A DNA stretch of 6,942 bases from Legionellales bacterium. GTDB lineage: Bacteria; Pseudomonadota; Gammaproteobacteria; Berkiellales; Berkiellaceae. Both the position numbers and the translations under genes were made by a program. This document shows positions 5,884 through 6,942 of this stretch, in pieces (position 1 is the stretch's first letter; each line of letters opens with the position of its first letter). The stretch covers positions 1 through 6,942 of the forward strand of contig JAHFQF010000123.1 of the NCBI GenBank assembly GCA_023266435.1, in the 5' to 3' direction. The notes under the pieces are model-generated. The model saw nothing but the letters and a program-made list of their open reading frames with translations, made no database searches and had not been told where the DNA came from.

Positions 5884-6794
5884 ATTACCAGTCCTCCTGA
5901 TTGGCACATCTCGAGATATTGCTCGACTGCCCGTTGATTTTGCCCATAGCGTTGGTCCGCCTTGGTTTGCACACGCGGTGGATTGTCGGCATTGCGTATG
6001 AATCTATCGATCTGCTCGGCATCTCGCAGGAGGATGTGTAAGCCATCGTAACGTTGACCTCGGTCATTTTCTCCGATGTTGTGCGGCGTGATGGCACAGC
6101 CGTCAATGGCCTGGAAAAGTTGCTCTGGGCTGTATCCCATCTTCAAGGCCTTGCGAATTAAACCCCTGCGCTTGTCATCCAGCTGTGCTTTGGTGTGTCC
6201 CATCACTACCTTCCAGTGATTGAAAATATCAACAACAGCTTTTTTATCCACAGGGTGGTCGAGCGTTTGCGAGACAAAAGGATCTTCTGTAGTAATCTCT
6301 GTATTAATCTTATGTGTAGTCTTTGTAGTAATCTTATGTAATATGTCCGCAGGGTTGCTGCGCACCAGTGAACAGGTTTCCTGCGCACCAGTCACCAGGT
6401 TTCCTGCGTTAAGTTCGCAGCTTTCCTGCGTACCAGTGCGCAGGGTTTCAGCGTTAAGTGTGCAGGGTTCCTGCGTACTTGTTTGCAGGATATCAGCATC
6501 CACTTGAGATAAGTTATCCACAAGCCGGCAGAGCATTTCAAAGTTAACTCGATAATAGTTTTTAGCAGGCAAACCTCTTTTTTCAATGACCAAGATTTCT
6601 AATTTCACTAATAATTTTTGTGCGCTTTCAATCATCGAGCGCGTTAAGCCAGTTTCTTTTGACCACTCCATTTGCGTTTTATAAAACCAACCTTCCTTCA
6701 CTTTTTTGGCCCAATAACACAGCTGGCTTAAGAGAATCCCAGCAGCTGGGCTGCCGGTAATTTGTACATACTTTGCGTCCACTGCAATACACAT
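5880..6794 (-). CDS. Phage replication initiator, O-like, with the origin embedded in its gene
   Basis: The product has 304 residues. The N-terminal domain (about 14-88) is a winged-helix type with SQLCYWAKK, GWFYKTQMEWSKETGL and LPAKNYYRVN, as seen in many phage and plasmid replication initiators. The middle (about 101-168) is a repetitive, low-complexity linker dictated by two sets of DNA repeats. The C-terminal domain (about 187-269) has IFNHWKVVMGH, KAQLDDKRRGLI, GYSPEQLFQAIDGC, GENDRGQRYDGLHILLRDA and IDRFI, a conserved C-terminal module of phage O-type proteins that would contact the helicase loader. In lambda, O binds iterons within its own gene through its N-terminal domain; the same layout is visible here. 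The frame opens at a TTG at 6812, but the ATG at 6792-6794 has AAGGAA upstream and is preferred. The stop overlaps the P-like start. Confidence 0.8.
   Translation of the reverse strand: MCIAVDAKYVQITGSPAAGILLSQLCYWAKKVKEGWFYKTQMEWSKETGLTRSMIESAQKLLVKLEILVIEKRGLPAKNYYRVNFEMLCRLVDNLSQVDADILQTSTQEPCTLNAETLRTGTQESCELNAGNLVTGAQETCSLVRSNPADILHKITTKTTHKINTEITTEDPFVSQTLDHPVDKKAVVDIFNHWKVVMGHTKAQLDDKRRGLIRKALKMGYSPEQLFQAIDGCAITPHNIGENDRGQRYDGLHILLRDAEQIDRFIRNADNPPRVQTKADQRYGQNQRAVEQYLEMCQSGGLVI
6293..6340 (-). repeat. Four tandem 12-bp AT-rich repeats, putative DNA unwinding element
   Basis: Read on the plus strand, four 12-bp units begin at 6293, 6305, 6317 and 6329: TAATCTCTGTAT, TAATCTTATGTG, TAGTCTTTGTAG and TAATCTTATGTA. 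A degenerate fifth copy, offset by one base, precedes them at 6282. The surrounding 60 bp (6287-6346) hold only 16 G/C. The repeats make a 4-residue period in the O-like protein (KITT-KTTH-KINT-EITT). They begin 16 bp from the iterons, on the side where lambda ori has its AT-rich melting region. Origin melting here is inferred from layout. Confidence 0.6.
6357..6494 (-). repeat. Six tandem 21-24-bp iterons, putative phage replication origin (initiator-binding part)
   Basis: On the minus strand the 138 bp divide exactly into units of 24, 21, 24, 21, 24 and 24 bp, starting at 6494, 6470, 6449, 6425, 6404 and 6380. A decayed seventh unit begins at 6356. Units share a left arm like CCTGCGCAC and a right arm like GTGCGCAGG, which are inverse complements. 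The unit at 6449-6426 has perfect six-base arms (CCTGCG, CGCAGG) around 8 bp. The combined consensus CCTGCGCAC-TG-GTGCGCAGG is a near-perfect dyad, comparable with the dyad iterons of lambda ori, though the sequence differs. The units stay in frame, so the protein shows a matching 15-residue period (TQEPCTLNAETLRTG, TQESCELNAGNLVTG). Binding by the O-like protein is inferred. Confidence 0.7.
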
Positions 6795-6800
6795 CGCTAC

Positions 6801-6806
6801 TTCCTT
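6801..6806 (-). promoter_or_regulatory. Ribosome binding site that sets the O-like gene start
   Basis: AAGGAA lies 6 bp upstream of the ATG at 6792-6794 on the minus strand, in the 14-bp gap after the preceding gene. The alternative TTG at 6812 would overlap the preceding stop codon and lacks a clear site. Confidence 0.5.
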
Positions 6807-6808
6807 AT

Positions 6809-6942
6809 TCAAAATGGCAAGTCATCATCCAGTAATTCAGAAGCTTGTTTTAAGGCTGCAAAGCTACGTAACACATTCTTAGGCCCATAGCCATTACGTG
6901 CCGGTTGCACACTGATAAGCCCTGAGCAGGCTTTGCCTTTAA
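6809..6942 (-). CDS. 3' end of a phage gene with an SSB-like acidic C-terminal tip
   Basis: The last 43 codons of a minus-strand gene enter from the right edge and stop with TGA at 6809-6811. The visible part contains CSGLISVQPARNGYGPKNVL, then a helical stretch (RSFAALKQASELL) and ends DDDLPF. A terminal DDD-[IL]-PF is the hallmark of single-stranded DNA-binding proteins, whose tip recruits replication and repair partners. Its place just upstream of an O-like initiator, 14 bp from that gene's ATG, fits a phage single-strand binding or recombination-related protein. The OB-fold, if any, lies outside the window, so the family is unconfirmed. Another protein using an SSB-like tail is possible. 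Confidence 0.6.
   Translation of the reverse strand, partial: KGKACSGLISVQPARNGYGPKNVLRSFAALKQASELLDDDLPF

Noticed and set aside
6293..6494. CRISPR-like array because of regular repeats.
   Set aside because: Units are contiguous, degenerate and in frame within a protein gene; there are no unique spacers of constant length between identical repeats.
6220..6507. A 95-codon plus-strand frame with repeated SCVPV-like segments.
   Set aside because: It is the antisense reading of the iteron array inside the O-like gene; the repeats come from the DNA, and the minus-strand protein has family-like domains on both sides.
5236..6942. A plasmid rather than phage replication module.
   Set aside because: Iterons and a winged-helix initiator also occur in plasmids, but the O-like, P-like, Q-like order with an antiterminator fits a lambdoid early operon better. 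A phage-plasmid cannot be excluded.

Overview
The window joins two unrelated blocks, with the junction at about 4697-4739. The left block is a periplasmic copper (possibly also silver) detoxification cluster. The right block is the early replication and control operon of a lambdoid-type prophage or phage-derived element. The copper genes resemble those of Gram-negative bacteria: an RND efflux system, an outer-membrane CopB and a periplasmic multicopper oxidase. The moderately AT-rich sequence fits a gammaproteobacterium, possibly of the Legionella group, but no rRNA, tRNA or housekeeping gene is present to fix the taxonomy.

Copper block. On the minus strand lies cusB (start best placed at 1324, stop at 83), followed after 3 bp by the first 26 codons of cusA, which runs off the left edge. 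Divergent from it is a tightly packed plus-strand operon: copA (multicopper oxidase, start best placed at 1652), copB (overlaps copA by 11 bp) and a DUF2231 membrane protein with a His-rich tail (4121-4696). The 327-bp divergent region (1325-1651) must hold both promoters. It contains a spaced direct repeat, TTGCTCA-N4-TTGCTCA, with the geometry of an OmpR/PhoB-family response-regulator site. Together the genes would oxidise Cu(I) in the periplasm, bind copper at the outer membrane, and export it through a CusB-CusA pump. No cusC, cusF or regulator is visible.

Phage block. All genes are on the minus strand and read right to left: the 3' end of a gene ending in an SSB-like acidic tip (6809-6942); an O-like replication initiator (5880-6794); a P-like probable helicase loader (5236-5883, ATGA overlap with the O-like gene); and a Q-like antiterminator with a four-cysteine zinc motif (4740-5276). 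This is the lambda order O-P-Q.

The most interesting element sits inside the O-like gene. Six tandem 21-24-bp units with internal dyad symmetry (6357-6494) are followed directly by an AT-rich tract with four tandem 12-bp repeats (6293-6340). This matches the layout of lambda ori (iterons plus an AT-rich unwinding region inside gene O), with different sequences. The Q-like gene ends only 43 bp from the end of the convergent copper operon. The copper cluster therefore occupies the place where a lambdoid phage would carry its late promoter and lysis genes, which suggests it is cargo or a later insertion.
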